This document shows, one piece after another, positions 7,711 through 16,122 of a DNA stretch of 64,000 nucleotides. Positions within the stretch are counted from its first letter, which is position 1. Every line of letters starts with the position of its first letter. Source of the stretch: Candidatus Methylacidiphilales bacterium (GTDB lineage: Bacteria; Verrucomicrobiota; Verrucomicrobiia; Methylacidiphilales; JAAUTS01). The translations under genes were made by a program, and so were the position numbers. The stretch is from the NCBI GenBank assembly GCA_028713655.1, contig JAQTNW010000017.1:1-64000 (forward strand), written 5' to 3'. The notes under the pieces were generated by a model. It saw only the letters and a program-made list of their open reading frames with translations. It did not search any database and was not told where the DNA came from.

Positions 7711-10293
7711 ATGAGCGCCGACAAGCAAATGGGCAAGTCACTGATTATTGCCGAGAAGCCGAGTGTGGCGGGCGACATCGCCAAGGTTTTGGGCAAGTTC
7801 AAGAAGGAAAAGGACTATTACGAGAATGACCAGTATGTCATTTCCTCGGCCATCGGCCATTTGGTTGAAATCGGCGCGCCGGAGAACGAAGAACCCAAGC
7901 GTGGAAAGTGGAACATTGAAAATCTTCCGGTGATTCCCACCCGCTTTGCCCTCAAGCCCATTGAGAGAACCGAAGCCCGTTTCAAGCTGTTGAAAAAACT
8001 CGCCGCCCGCAAGGATGTGGCCAATTTGATTAACGCCTGTGACGCCGGGCGCGAAGGGGAGCTGATTTTCCGCTATATAGTACAGTTGGCGGAACTGAAG
8101 AAGCCGATCCAACGGCTCTGGCTGCAGTCGATGACTCCAGACTCAATCCGGGACGGCTTCAAGCATCTGCGTTCGGACGAGGAGATGCATCCCCTGGCGG
8201 AGGCGGCGCGTTGCCGTTCGGAGGCAGACTGGCTGGTGGGGATCAACGGCACACGGGCGCTGACTTCGTTCAATTCCAAGGGCGGCGGATTCAACAAGAC
8301 GACGGTGGGCCGGGTGCAGACGCCCACGCTGGCGGTTCTGGTCAAACGCGAGGGACAAATCCAGCGCTTTGAACCGAAACCGTTCTGGGAGGTGCATGCG
8401 CTGTTTGGCGCGCAGGCGGGTACTTATCCGGGTCGCTGGTTCGACGAGACATTCAAAAAAACAGCCGGTGACGACAAAGACGAGGATTCGGAGCGGCGCT
8501 TGGAGAAGGCGGAACGCATCTGGAACCAGGCACAAGCGGATGCGATTGTCGCAACCTGCCGGGGCAAACAGGGCATCGTTGAGGAAAAGAGCAAGCCGAG
8601 CACGCAGCTATCGCCGTTGTTGTTTGACCTGACTTCGTTGCAGCGCGAAGCCAACAGCAAGTTTGGTTTTCCCGCGCGCATGACGCTTTCCATCGCGCAG
8701 TCGCTTTACGAAAAACACAAGGCGTTGACCTACCCGAGGACCGACAGCCGCTATCTCCCAGAAGATTATCCGGCGACGGTGCGTACGACGCTTGGGAAGT
8801 TGAAGGGAGCAGACTCAGCCCTGAACTCGTTCGCGGCAAAAATCCTGGAAAACGACTGGATCAAACCGACCAAACGTATTTTCAACAATGTAAAGGTCTC
8901 GGACCACTTTGCCATTATTCCGACGGCTGAAATTCCCTCCAAGCTGAGCGAGACGGAAGCGAAAATCTACGAGTTGGTGGCCAAGCGGTTCATGGCTGTT
9001 TTTTATCCGGCGGCGGTTTTTGAAGTCACCACCCGCATCACGCGCGTTGAGAGCCATGCGTTCAAGACCGAAGGCAAGGTTTTGAAGGAAGCCGGATGGC
9101 TGGCGATTTACGGGCGGGAAGAGCAGGAGGAAGGCGATGAAGCCAACCAGTCCCTGCCTGCAGTGACGCAGGGCGAAAAGGTGAATACGGAGGAATTGGA
9201 GATCAAGGCGGACATGACGCGCCCTCCCGCGCGTTTCAACGAAGCCACGCTGCTTTCAGCCATGGAAGGCGCGGGCAAGCTGGTCGAGGACGAGGACCTG
9301 CGCGAGGCCATGTCGGAAAAGGGGCTCGGCACCCCGGCAACACGCGCGGCGATCATTGAAAATCTCATCAGCGAAAAATACATCGAGCGATTGGGGCGCG
9401 AATTGAAACCCACGGTCAAGGCGTTCGACCTGCTCGAAACGTTGGAGGTCATCCGCATTCCGTCCCTGTCTTCTCCGGAATTGACAGGGGAGTGGGAATA
9501 CAAGCTCAAGGAGATCGAGCACAAAAAACTTACACGGCCCGAATTCATGCAGGAGATCGAGGGAATGACCCGCGATATGGTGGATCGCATCCGCCAAAAG
9601 GGAGACCCGTCCGAAGTGGTGCTGCATGACACGAGCCTGGTGGACCCGTTTTCGCAGCAACCGATGATCAAGACCTTGAAAGGTTTCCGGACGAAGGACG
9701 GATCATTTGCCGTGGCCAAGGTGATTGCGAGCCGCGTGTTGTCGGAGGCCGAGGTGGCGGAGCTGCTTGAAAAACGAGTGGTGGGACCGCTGGACGATTT
9801 CAGGAGCCGCATGGGCCGTTCCTTTAGCGCTTATGTACGGTTGGGCGATGACAAGGAAGTCACGCTGGACTGGGGAAGCACAAAGAACGAGGACGGAAGC
9901 TTCCAGACGATGAGCTTTGAGGGCCAGGAACCCGTGGGCGTTTGCCCGATCACGGGTCGCCGCGTGTTTGAAACACCGAATTCCTATATGTGCGAATCGG
10001 GAACGGAAGAGAACGGTAAAAAAGCCTTCCGTATTTCGCGAAAAATTTTGGAGCAGGAAATCACGCGGGAACAGGTTGTGAAGATGCTGACGGCCCGCAA
10101 AACCGATTTGCTCACAGGATTTGTCAGCAAAAAGACCCGGCGTCCCTTCAAGGCCTATCTGATTTTGAAGGATGATGGGACAACGGCGTTTGAATTTCCT
10201 CCGCGCGAGCCGCGGGTTCCGAAGGGCAAAGGCAAGGGCAAGAAAGCGCCGCCGACTTCCGAAGAACCGCCTGCAAAGGACGCGGAGTCTTGA
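7711..10293 (+). CDS. topB: Type IA DNA topoisomerase, topoisomerase III-like
   Basis: The enzyme has 860 residues. The TOPRIM domain opens with SLIIAEKPSVAGDIAKVL and has CDAGREGELIFRYI at about 110-123, the topoisomerase III form of the DxD metal site. The active-site tyrosine is Tyr341 in ALTYPRTDSRYLP. Late in the protein are CPITGRRVFETPNSYMCES and a region ending RPFKAYLILKDDGTTAFEFP, which look like topoisomerase C-terminal repeats; the tail is Lys/Pro-rich. It sits where topA usually follows dprA, so it may serve as a general relaxing enzyme rather than a decatenase. A second ATG seven codons in (MGKSL) is an equally good start. Its stop overlaps the next gene in TTGA. Confidence 0.88.
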   Translation: MSADKQMGKSLIIAEKPSVAGDIAKVLGKFKKEKDYYENDQYVISSAIGHLVEIGAPENEEPKRGKWNIENLPVIPTRFALKPIERTEARFKLLKKLAARKDVANLINACDAGREGELIFRYIVQLAELKKPIQRLWLQSMTPDSIRDGFKHLRSDEEMHPLAEAARCRSEADWLVGINGTRALTSFNSKGGGFNKTTVGRVQTPTLAVLVKREGQIQRFEPKPFWEVHALFGAQAGTYPGRWFDETFKKTAGDDKDEDSERRLEKAERIWNQAQADAIVATCRGKQGIVEEKSKPSTQLSPLLFDLTSLQREANSKFGFPARMTLSIAQSLYEKHKALTYPRTDSRYLPEDYPATVRTTLGKLKGADSALNSFAAKILENDWIKPTKRIFNNVKVSDHFAIIPTAEIPSKLSETEAKIYELVAKRFMAVFYPAAVFEVTTRITRVESHAFKTEGKVLKEAGWLAIYGREEQEEGDEANQSLPAVTQGEKVNTEELEIKADMTRPPARFNEATLLSAMEGAGKLVEDEDLREAMSEKGLGTPATRAAIIENLISEKYIERLGRELKPTVKAFDLLETLEVIRIPSLSSPELTGEWEYKLKEIEHKKLTRPEFMQEIEGMTRDMVDRIRQKGDPSEVVLHDTSLVDPFSQQPMIKTLKGFRTKDGSFAVAKVIASRVLSEAEVAELLEKRVVGPLDDFRSRMGRSFSAYVRLGDDKEVTLDWGSTKNEDGSFQTMSFEGQEPVGVCPITGRRVFETPNSYMCESGTEENGKKAFRISRKILEQEITREQVVKMLTARKTDLLTGFVSKKTRRPFKAYLILKDDGTTAFEFPPREPRVPKGKGKGKKAPPTSEEPPAKDAES

Positions 10294-10625
10294 ATCGCGC
10301 TGCCGGTATTTGTGCGGGTTTGATTTTATTTTTGGCGATTGGGGTTGTGCAGTTGCGTGCTGAGCACGATGCCACAATTTGTACGCCTTTCGCATGCGTG
10401 GAATTGACGGTTCCAACAGGGTTCTTCAAAGGCGAGTTGAAAGATCATGCGGATGTAAAACGCGATCTGATGAGTCGCGGAATTAAATTTCCTGTCGGAA
10501 GCGAAGTTCGTTACTGGCCCGGAAGCAAAAAGCTTGTCATCAGGAACGACTCGGAAGAGATTGAAAAGGTGAAAGCCTTGCTGGCAGAGCCTCGGCGGTT
10601 GTCCTATAAAATCGGCACTCGCTGA
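10290..10625 (+). CDS. Small secreted protein with an STN/secretin-like segment
   Basis: The 111-residue product starts with TTG at 10290, overlapping the topoisomerase stop as TTGA. Residues 1-24 form a signal peptide (AGICAGLILFLAIGVVQLRA). The rest includes VKRDLMSRGIKFPVGSEVRY followed by a strand pattern KLVIRNDSEEIEKVKALL. This resembles a short module that precedes secretin domains in many PVC-group proteins (pattern: sequence position, 'RGxxFPxGS', then 'VRNxxxxxxxVxxLL'). No secretin follows here, so it may be a lone periplasmic module. The function is unknown. The TTG start and translational coupling are the main uncertainty. Confidence 0.6.
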   Translation: MNRAAGICAGLILFLAIGVVQLRAEHDATICTPFACVELTVPTGFFKGELKDHADVKRDLMSRGIKFPVGSEVRYWPGSKKLVIRNDSEEIEKVKALLAEPRRLSYKIGTR

Positions 10626-10662
10626 TTCGCGTTTCCGGATGTGAGACGAAGCGGCAATGCTT

Positions 10663-10708
10663 CGTCATTGCGAGGAGTCCGGCTGAACCGGACGACGTGG
10701 CAATCCAG
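10663..10708. repeat. 46-bp dispersed repeat, copy 1
   Basis: The segment begins CGTCATTGCGAGGAG and ends GGCAATCCAG. An inverted copy lies at 39024-39069 with 41 of 46 bases identical by eye. The inner part CCGGCTGAACCGG is itself nearly palindromic. Confidence 0.8.
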
Positions 10709-10734
10709 GACACACCGAAACAAACAAAGAAAAA

Positions 10735-10800
10735 CATCCGCTGCGCAGGATGCGCAGCGGTGCGGGCAGGATGCCCGCGCTCCGGGAGATGCGGGAAATT
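10735..10800. repeat. GC-rich palindromic repeat of the SAGILPA type
   Basis: The stretch holds two short inverted repeats: CCGCTGCGCAGG with its partner GCGCAGCGG, and GCGGGCAGGATGCCCGC. On the minus strand it would read the peptide SAGILPA, a string I associate with repeat-derived false ORFs in Verrucomicrobiota genomes. A related sequence lies at 34460-34500. Confidence 0.55.
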
Positions 10801-10865
10801 AGAGTGACACATGACAAAATCTCTCGTTGCAGCAGCAGCACGCAATGGCGCATGATGGCGCAACG

Positions 10866-11816
10866 ATGGCGGATTCCGGCAACAGCCAATTTCTTGAGCC
10901 CCGGGCTTGGGCGGGTGATTTTTTGGCCCATCTGGGTTCGGACCGGGGTTATTCGCCGAAAACCATCCGCAATTATCACCAGACGCTGCTTGAGGTCAGC
11001 CGCGCTTTTCCCGGCGGCAAATGGTCCGATCTCCAGCCCGGCGACTTTCGAAAGTATCTGTACAAAATTTCCACAGAACAAAAGCTGAGTCCGGCGTCAA
11101 TCCGGTTGCGCTTTTCCGCGCTGCGGTCGTTTTACAAATTTCTGCTGCGTTTGGGCCGTGTGGCGGAAAATCCCATGGAAGATTTCAATCTGCCAGTCCG
11201 GCAGCGGCGCCTGCCGTTGTTTTTGAGCGAGGAGCAGGTGATCCGGTTTTTGAACGCCCCGCTCGAATTGTTGAAGGACGGCAAAAAGAAAAAGCGGGGA
11301 CCGGGCCGCATGTTGCTGGAATGGCAATACCTGCGAGACGCGGCAATTCTGGAGGTTTTGTACAGCACGGGAGTTCGTATTAGCGAATTGACAGGGATGG
11401 AATGGGACGATGTTGATTTTTCCGGCGGGGTCTGCCGGGTGGTGGGCAAGGGGAAGAAGGAGCGCGTGGTGATCCTGGGCGCTCCCTCGCTGGAGGCGAT
11501 CCGGCTTTATCGCGAAGCGCTTCCCGCGAAATTAAACGCGAAGAGCGTGTTTGTGTCGCCGTCGGGCGAAGCGTTATCGTCCCGGGCGGTGCAGTTGCTG
11601 TTCAAGCGCTACCTGGCGCAGGCCGGGCTGGACCCGAAGATTTCGCCGCACAAACTCCGCCATACCTTTGCCACGCATTTGCTGGATCACGGGGCTGATC
11701 TGCGCGGGGTGCAGGAGCTGTTGGGGCACGCGAATCTGGCGACCACCCAGATGTACACCCAGGTCACGGCGGAGCGGCTGAAAAAAAGCTACCGCCAGGC
11801 CCATCCGCGAGCTTGA
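10866..11816 (+). CDS. Tyrosine recombinase of the XerC/XerD type
   Basis: From the ATG at 10866 the protein has 316 residues, the usual length for Xer recombinases. The N-terminal SAM-like domain contains HLGSDRGYSPKTIRNYHQTL. The catalytic domain has Arg in STGVRISELTGMEW, Lys in VGKGKKERVV, the HKLRHTFATHLL box, and LLGHANLATTQMYTQV with the nucleophile Tyr. Xer enzymes resolve chromosome dimers at dif; no dif-like site was recognised here. The frame stays open to a TTG at 10827 and an ATG at 10845, none with a clear ribosome site, so the start is uncertain. Xer copies occur singly or in pairs, and sequence alone does not say whether this is XerC or XerD. Confidence 0.88.
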   Translation: MADSGNSQFLEPRAWAGDFLAHLGSDRGYSPKTIRNYHQTLLEVSRAFPGGKWSDLQPGDFRKYLYKISTEQKLSPASIRLRFSALRSFYKFLLRLGRVAENPMEDFNLPVRQRRLPLFLSEEQVIRFLNAPLELLKDGKKKKRGPGRMLLEWQYLRDAAILEVLYSTGVRISELTGMEWDDVDFSGGVCRVVGKGKKERVVILGAPSLEAIRLYREALPAKLNAKSVFVSPSGEALSSRAVQLLFKRYLAQAGLDPKISPHKLRHTFATHLLDHGADLRGVQELLGHANLATTQMYTQVTAERLKKSYRQAHPRA

Positions 11817-11901
11817 GGAGGAATTTAAGTTTTCCTCTGCGTCCTTCGCGATCTTCCTGTAAAAAAGTGTTCTGGTTTTCCTTGCGCCTTGGCGTTAAGT
11901 G

Positions 11902-12960
11902 CTATTTCAGCCGTTCGGCGACCATTAGATTTGAACTCTTCGGCCTCCATTGGTAGCCAAACCCAAATGTCATCGGCGCCGGATGCGAGTTCGAATACAC
12001 CTCCATAAGGTCCGCCTGATACCGTTCCTTGAACAGCGCGGTCGGCCCGGTGTAAACACCTTCAAAGCGAAGCCTCCACGTTTTCTGGTCGAAATATTTC
12101 AGCGGAATTCCCGAATCATCCTGCACGATGGTTTTGGTGTGGCTGAGCAGGAATTTTCGAATCGTGCTGAATCCGTCGTAATGCATCAGATAGGACGCCG
12201 CCTTCAACAAACTAACACCATCTCCCTGTTTCGCGCAAAAACTCAGGAACTTGGGGTTGATGTCGCCGTCCGCCAGGTTCGTGCTGAAATAATACAGGGT
12301 CTGCTTGCCGCCCGGCCCCGAAAACAGGATCCGAACGCCCATGGCGCCCTCTTGGGCTGGCACAATGTTGCCCGATGCGTCCAAGGTTACAAAATCGACC
12401 GATTGAATCCGGCAATTCTGCCGGGCCAAAAAGACGTACAACACTGGCAAGGTTCCGCTCAACCGGGTCTGCTTGAGATCGATCTTCATGTCCTTGGTGC
12501 GGAAAAAGCTCCAATTGAGCAGGGCGTCCAGGGACTTGCGCAGGTTGGCCAGTTCGTCGGGCAGCCTGTCATCGGGCTTTGTCACATCCGGCAAAGGTCC
12601 GGTCGGCTCCAGCCCGGCCAAAATATATGTCGAAGCGTGCGGGAAAAACGCCGAGGCATAAAGAAAATCAGGCCCGCTGAACATGTAAAACATCGGTCCC
12701 GTCGTGGAAGCCGCTTCCCCCAATACCGAAGAACGGGCAATCGGATCCAGTTGCCTCCGCTGCAGGTTCGTCCAGGCACCGTTAAAAAACGCCGCATGGT
12801 CTCTCCATGCCTTTTCACTTTCGATCTGGCGCAAGGGCGAATCCGAGCCGCAGGGAAGGCCGGCCAAAAATCGCGCGGTGTCGTCGGCTGTGGCGGCTGC
12901 GGCGCGCAAGGACGCGGTTAAAAACAACAACAAAGCAAACAAGGATAATATTCTTTTCAT
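11902..12960 (-). CDS. Secreted protein of unknown function
   Basis: The 352-residue product begins with a clear signal peptide (MKRILSLFALLLFLTASLRA, cleavage near ALA/ATA) and has no later membrane segment, so it should be periplasmic or exported. The mature part is alpha/beta in character with several aromatic-rich stretches, for example GPMFYMFSGPDFLYASAFFP at about 87-106. I do not recognise the family. It lies 19 bp downstream of the APC permease gene on the same strand, so the two may be co-transcribed. The ORF closes just before a spacer with short dispersed repeats. Confidence 0.75.
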   Translation of the reverse strand: MKRILSLFALLLFLTASLRAAAATADDTARFLAGLPCGSDSPLRQIESEKAWRDHAAFFNGAWTNLQRRQLDPIARSSVLGEAASTTGPMFYMFSGPDFLYASAFFPHASTYILAGLEPTGPLPDVTKPDDRLPDELANLRKSLDALLNWSFFRTKDMKIDLKQTRLSGTLPVLYVFLARQNCRIQSVDFVTLDASGNIVPAQEGAMGVRILFSGPGGKQTLYYFSTNLADGDINPKFLSFCAKQGDGVSLLKAASYLMHYDGFSTIRKFLLSHTKTIVQDDSGIPLKYFDQKTWRLRFEGVYTGPTALFKERYQADLMEVYSNSHPAPMTFGFGYQWRPKSSNLMVAERLK

Positions 12961-12979
12961 AAAATGGATAGATTTAGCA

Positions 12980-14338
12980 TCAGGTTAGTTTTGGGTTGGG
13001 ATTGGGTTGGTTCGACATCGCAATCGGATGTGTCGGGGAAATGAAATAAACGGCCAGTCCCACAGCCAAGGTCGCCAGGCCTGCCAGTGATTCCATGGGC
13101 CTGTCGGCGAGAATGTGCCACATCATCCAGGCTGTAATGCCCAGAAAAATCAACGCCGTGAAGGGATAGCCCCACATCCTACATGGCCGGGGTAGTTCCG
13201 GATGCCGCACCCGCAACACGATCACGCCCAGAACCGCAAGAAACGACATCAAGGTCAGGCTGAACTGGATGTATGTCAGTACGGCATCAAACGTGGAGGT
13301 CAGGAGCAGGAGTATCACAATCGCCGATTGCACGATCAAGGCGACCCGCGGCGATCCTTGGGGGCAGCGCTTGGCCAGGAACCGCAAAGCCCGGCAGTCT
13401 TCGCCCATCGTCATGGAGACCCGGGGGCCGATCCAGGTCATTGCGCTGACTGCGGATACCAGTCCGAGCCCGATCAGGCCCGACATGATGTCCCCGCCAA
13501 TCACGCCAAAAATACGTGTCGCGGCGACATGGCCGACGTCAATCCGCCCCGCCAATTCGGTGAGCGGCGCGACATAGAGAAACATCGCGTTAAGTGCCAT
13601 ATAGAGCGCCGTCACGAACACGGTGCCCACCAGCAGCGCAATGGGAGCGGTCCGTGCGGGGTCCCGCATTTCACCCAATATATACACGCACGCGTTCCAT
13701 CCCGAGTAGGCGTACATCACATACACCAAACTTACCGCAAAAGAGTTTCCCGTGATCAATCCTGTGTCCCTGGTGTGCGGCAGGAACGATGCCTGCGAAC
13801 GGCCCACCAGTGAAAAGCCCAACACAATCAGCACCACGATCAATATGATTTTCAGCGAGGTTGCGGTGTCTTGAAAAATACTGCTTAGGCGCAACGTGCC
13901 CAGATGTATCAGGGTCACAGCGACGACAACGCCCACTGACAGCGCGAGAGGCGCCACCCCCGGGAACAGCCCGTTCAGATAGGTTCCAAAAGCCATTGCC
14001 GCCAACGCCACCGGCGCGGCAAATCCGACAGTCGCTGAAATCCAACCCGCAAGAAATCCGACAGCCGGGTGATAAATTTGTGAAAGAAAATGGTACTCGC
14101 CTCCGGAACGCGGCAGGGCCGAGGCCAGCTCCGCATACGCGAGCGCGCCGCACAGGGCGCAGACACCGCCGGTTCCCCACAAAACCATGATGGCGAATGC
14201 CGACGGCAACCCCGTCACTTGAAATCCGAGACTGGTGAAGACACCCGTCCCGATCATGTTCGCCACCACAATGCATGTTGCCGTGAGGGGCGAAATCAAT
14301 CGCAGGCCCGTTCCCCGCTGAGAATCCATCCCGGTCAT
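12980..14338 (-). CDS. APC-family amino acid permease
   Basis: The 452-residue protein has twelve hydrophobic segments. Segment 1 carries VVANMIGTGVFTSLGFQ, the unwound substrate-binding helix of the APC/LeuT fold. Segment 2 carries LCGALAYAELASALPRSGGEYHF, the best conserved APC stretch. Members move amino acids by exchange or proton symport across the inner membrane. The substrate cannot be assigned; SLC7-like exchangers are the closest in feel. The C-terminus ends in an Asn/Pro-rich tail. The secreted protein at 11902-12960 follows at 19 bp. Confidence 0.88.
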   Translation of the reverse strand: MTGMDSQRGTGLRLISPLTATCIVVANMIGTGVFTSLGFQVTGLPSAFAIMVLWGTGGVCALCGALAYAELASALPRSGGEYHFLSQIYHPAVGFLAGWISATVGFAAPVALAAMAFGTYLNGLFPGVAPLALSVGVVVAVTLIHLGTLRLSSIFQDTATSLKIILIVVLIVLGFSLVGRSQASFLPHTRDTGLITGNSFAVSLVYVMYAYSGWNACVYILGEMRDPARTAPIALLVGTVFVTALYMALNAMFLYVAPLTELAGRIDVGHVAATRIFGVIGGDIMSGLIGLGLVSAVSAMTWIGPRVSMTMGEDCRALRFLAKRCPQGSPRVALIVQSAIVILLLLTSTFDAVLTYIQFSLTLMSFLAVLGVIVLRVRHPELPRPCRMWGYPFTALIFLGITAWMMWHILADRPMESLAGLATLAVGLAVYFISPTHPIAMSNQPNPNPKLT

Positions 14339-14402
14339 TCAGCCGGATACGTTAGTCGCTCTCGCAAACTGAGTCACGAGAAATGAGGGGTTGTCGGCGA
14401 AG

Positions 14403-14882
14403 CTATTTGGGTGAGGCGGGGGCCGGTGTTTCGACTTTATCTTCCTCTAGGCTGGCTTTTTCAACCAATGTATCCTGGGCTAGAAAATATTGCGCCCACA
14501 ACGAGGGTTCGCCGACCGGCAGCCAGCGTGGAGGCCAGCTCGTTGAATCAAGCCCGTAATTGCGCCCGTCCGAGCAGTGAAATACCAGGATCGCATGGGT
14601 GCCATGCTCGGGAACCGGCCTGGTTTTGGACCATTCAAAAATAACGACATGGGAAGGAGTCCCGGCAGCATCGAGGATTTTTTTGAGTTCGTGCGCAAAT
14701 AAAAGGTCCTGGCTCGGCTGGTTGCGTCCGGGAACCCTGGCTTTGCGAATCAGGGCAAAGGTCGAGGCGCGATCCGGCATTTCGACGGGCTTGGCAGGAC
14801 TTTCCGCCGGGGTGGCGGCAAATCCGGACTTTAATGCGGCAAACGAAAAAATAACGGCTGCGCAAAAAACGAAAGCCTTCAT
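14403..14882 (-). CDS. Small secreted protein of unknown function
   Basis: The 159-residue product has a signal peptide (MKAFVFCAAVIFSFAALKSG, cleavage near GFA/ATP). The mature part begins with a Pro/Ala-rich linker and then contains a compact domain with HAILVFHCSDGRNYGLDSTS (about 106-125), which could place Cys, His and Asp close together. The C-terminus is acidic and Pro-rich. I do not recognise the family; a Cys-His-Asp peptidase-like fold would be speculation. It is followed by the APC permease gene 64 bp further on the same strand. Confidence 0.65.
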   Translation of the reverse strand: MKAFVFCAAVIFSFAALKSGFAATPAESPAKPVEMPDRASTFALIRKARVPGRNQPSQDLLFAHELKKILDAAGTPSHVVIFEWSKTRPVPEHGTHAILVFHCSDGRNYGLDSTSWPPRWLPVGEPSLWAQYFLAQDTLVEKASLEEDKVETPAPASPK

Positions 14883-15029
14883 GGCGTCAATCTAGCCGAT
14901 TTGCAGCCTCATGACAGTCAAAAAATGCCTTCCTCTGCGCCTCCGCGTCTTTGCGCGAGAAATGCTTTTCCATTAAATCTTTGGGGGATTGCAATTTCAT
15001 GACTACCGCGTTATTTTGAAGGTGTGGCA

Positions 15030-16103
15030 ATGCCAGGCAACGAAAAAGAAACGGATTCCGAAGCGCTTCCGGGGCGGGGCATTGTCATGAGCAGCCGCGT
15101 CCGCCTGGCGCGCAATTTGAAGGACAAGCCTTTTCCCGGATGGTTGAAAAAAAGCCAGCGTGAAGATCTGCTGGGGCTTCTCAAACCGGCGGTCCGCCAC
15201 CTTCCGCAGATGGAGAAAGCCGCAATCGACCAAACGATGGATGCCTTCACTCCTTTGGAAAAGCAGATGCTGGTGGAAGAGCATTTGATCAGCCGCGAGC
15301 ATGCAGCCAAAAATTCCGGCAGCGGGCTGGTGGTCAATGGCGAAAAGACCCTCAGCGTGATGATCAATGAAGAGGATCATCTGCGTCTTCAGGCCATCCT
15401 GCCCGGGCTCAGCCTGGAACAGGCCTGGAGTTGCATTGACGGGATCGACACCCAGCTCGAGAACGAGCTCAATTTTGCCTTTTCGCCGACCCTGGGCTAC
15501 CTCACGGCCTGCCCGACGAATGTCGGCACCGGCATGCGCGCGTCCGTCATGCTGCATCTGCCGGGACTCGTGCTGAGCGAGCAGATCAACCAGGTGATCA
15601 AATCGGTCAACCAGATCGGCCTGGCCGTCCGCGGCCTTTATGGTGAAGGCACCGAGGCGTTAGGGAATCTGTTCCAGGTCTCCAACCAGATGACCCTGGG
15701 CGAAAGCGAGCAGGACATTCTCAACCGGCTGCAAAAAGTCATCAGCCATCTGATTGAGCACGAGCACAACGCGCGCAAGAAGCTGTTGCAGGAAAAGTCC
15801 CGGATGCTGGCCGACCAGTTGGGACGCTCCTACGGGATTCTGCTGCACTCCTATTCGATTTCCTCGAAAGAGGCGCTGAATCTGCTATCTTTACTCATAC
15901 TGGGAGTCGATTTGGGGCTATGGCCGAACAGCCTGAGAGCCAAGATTGACGACCTGTTTATCCAGACCCAGCCGGCCCATCTTCAGAAGGCGGCGGATAA
16001 AAAACTGGGCGCGGAGGAACGGGACGCATTCCGGGCCGACCAGCTTCGGGAGAAGCTCAAGTCAATCCCGGCGCCCAATATAAAAAAAATGAAGAGTGTT
16101 TAA
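15030..16103 (+). CDS. mcsB: Protein arginine kinase McsB
   Basis: The 357-residue phosphagen-kinase-fold enzyme transfers phosphate from ATP to arginines of client proteins, marking them for ClpC. Signatures are SSRVRLARNLKDKPFP near the N-terminus, CPTNVGTGMRASVMLHLPG mid-protein and RGLYGEGTEALGNLFQVSNQ further on, all nearly identical in pattern to Firmicutes McsB. Residues 331-336 read RDAFRA, matching the RDxxRA phospho-arginine allosteric motif described for McsB. ATG at 15030 is preferred over GTG at 15024 because GAAGGT lies 6 nt upstream of it. ClpC follows after 19 bp. Neither a CtsR repressor nor the zinc protein McsA is encoded beside it, unlike the Bacillus operon. Confidence 0.93.
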   Translation: MPGNEKETDSEALPGRGIVMSSRVRLARNLKDKPFPGWLKKSQREDLLGLLKPAVRHLPQMEKAAIDQTMDAFTPLEKQMLVEEHLISREHAAKNSGSGLVVNGEKTLSVMINEEDHLRLQAILPGLSLEQAWSCIDGIDTQLENELNFAFSPTLGYLTACPTNVGTGMRASVMLHLPGLVLSEQINQVIKSVNQIGLAVRGLYGEGTEALGNLFQVSNQMTLGESEQDILNRLQKVISHLIEHEHNARKKLLQEKSRMLADQLGRSYGILLHSYSISSKEALNLLSLLILGVDLGLWPNSLRAKIDDLFIQTQPAHLQKAADKKLGAEERDAFRADQLREKLKSIPAPNIKKMKSV

Positions 16104-16122
16104 AATGGCAGGAGAAGAACCG

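Noticed and set aside
10735-10800. CRISPR-like short repeats
   Set aside because: The repeats are single palindromes, not regularly spaced direct repeats; no cas gene is present in the window.
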